From: SIG672 sp045580325 | Lineage (GTDB): Bacteria > Bacillota > Clostridia > Oscillospirales > CAG-272 | Reading direction: 5' to 3' | DNA: 29,289 nucleotides | NCBI GenBank assembly: GCA_045580325.1 | Contig: JAZNNR010000013.1 | Coordinates: forward strand, 1-29,289 | In this document: piece after piece, positions 29,275 to 29,289 of the stretch | Numbering within the stretch: the stretch's first letter is position 1 | Layout of the letters: each line of letters begins with the position of its first letter | The notes under the pieces: model-generated | The model's input: only the letters and a program-made list of their open reading frames with translations | The model's database searches: none | What the model was told of the DNA's origin: nothing | Position numbers and translations under genes: made by a program

Positions 29275-29289
29275 CGGATATAAAGGAAC

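Overview
The window looks like a piece of chromosome from a Gram-positive, spore-lineage anaerobe of the class Clostridia, most likely a gut Oscillospiraceae/Ruminococcaceae-type bacterium. Supporting signs are the NfnAB transhydrogenase, a ribosomal protein L27 with the Firmicutes N-terminal extension next to its protease Prp, a dockerin-tailed BspA leucine-rich-repeat surface protein, an ECF folate transporter under a tetrahydrofolate riboswitch, a SpoIID relative, feoAB with the FeoB-associated Cys-rich peptide, and AGGAG ribosome sites with sigma-A promoters of 16-17 bp spacing. The taxonomic call is inference; no rRNA or tRNA gene was seen.

Layout. 1-2.7 kb (minus): a DUF2007 protein, a REP-associated tyrosine transposase that carries two inverted copies of a REP-like palindrome inside its own reading frame, and phosphoglycerate mutase GpmI. 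2.9-9.6 kb (plus): nfnAB, a ZIP metal transporter, a small membrane protein, the rplU-prp-rpmA ribosomal operon with an L21 leader, and argH. 9.6-12.3 kb: a secreted BspA/dockerin protein bracketed by two nearly identical terminators. 12.3-14.3 kb: pyridoxal kinase divergent from a MocR/PdxR-type regulator that has lost its C-terminal part. 14.3-17 kb: feoA, feoB and a Cys-rich partner, with two matching palindromic operators. 17.05-18.06 kb: a gene-free kilobase holding five DnaA-box-like sites in 96 bp, a 28-bp palindrome and possible decayed coding sequence. 18.06-20.5 kb (minus): folT-folC plus an unknown gene, controlled by a THF riboswitch whose expression platform appears to hide the folT ribosome site. 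20.5-22.6 kb (minus): a SpoIID-like protein with Gln at the catalytic Glu position, a PQ-loop/SemiSWEET-like protein and an unknown membrane protein. 22.7-23.5 kb: a small unknown gene and a frameshifted Rhs-core/toxin-tip remnant, bracketed by perfect 67-bp direct repeats. 23.5-26.2 kb (minus): a MerR-PLDc_N-ABC ATPase-permease operon with a MerR-type 19-bp-spacer promoter. 26.2-29.3 kb: a cyclase-family hydrolase, then a soluble fumarate-reductase-like pair on plus.

The most unusual items are (1) the orphan immunity-like gene behind a broken Rhs tip, bracketed by 67-bp repeats that each combine a terminator with the -35 box of the next promoter; (2) the DnaA-box cluster with no dnaA or dnaN gene in the window; (3) the transposase gene containing its own REP palindromes; (4) the SpoIID relative with a Glu-to-Gln change; and (5) an unknown 115-residue gene inside the THF-riboswitch folate operon. 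No wholly new multi-gene system was recognised with confidence; the Rhs/immunity island is the best candidate for something worth following.
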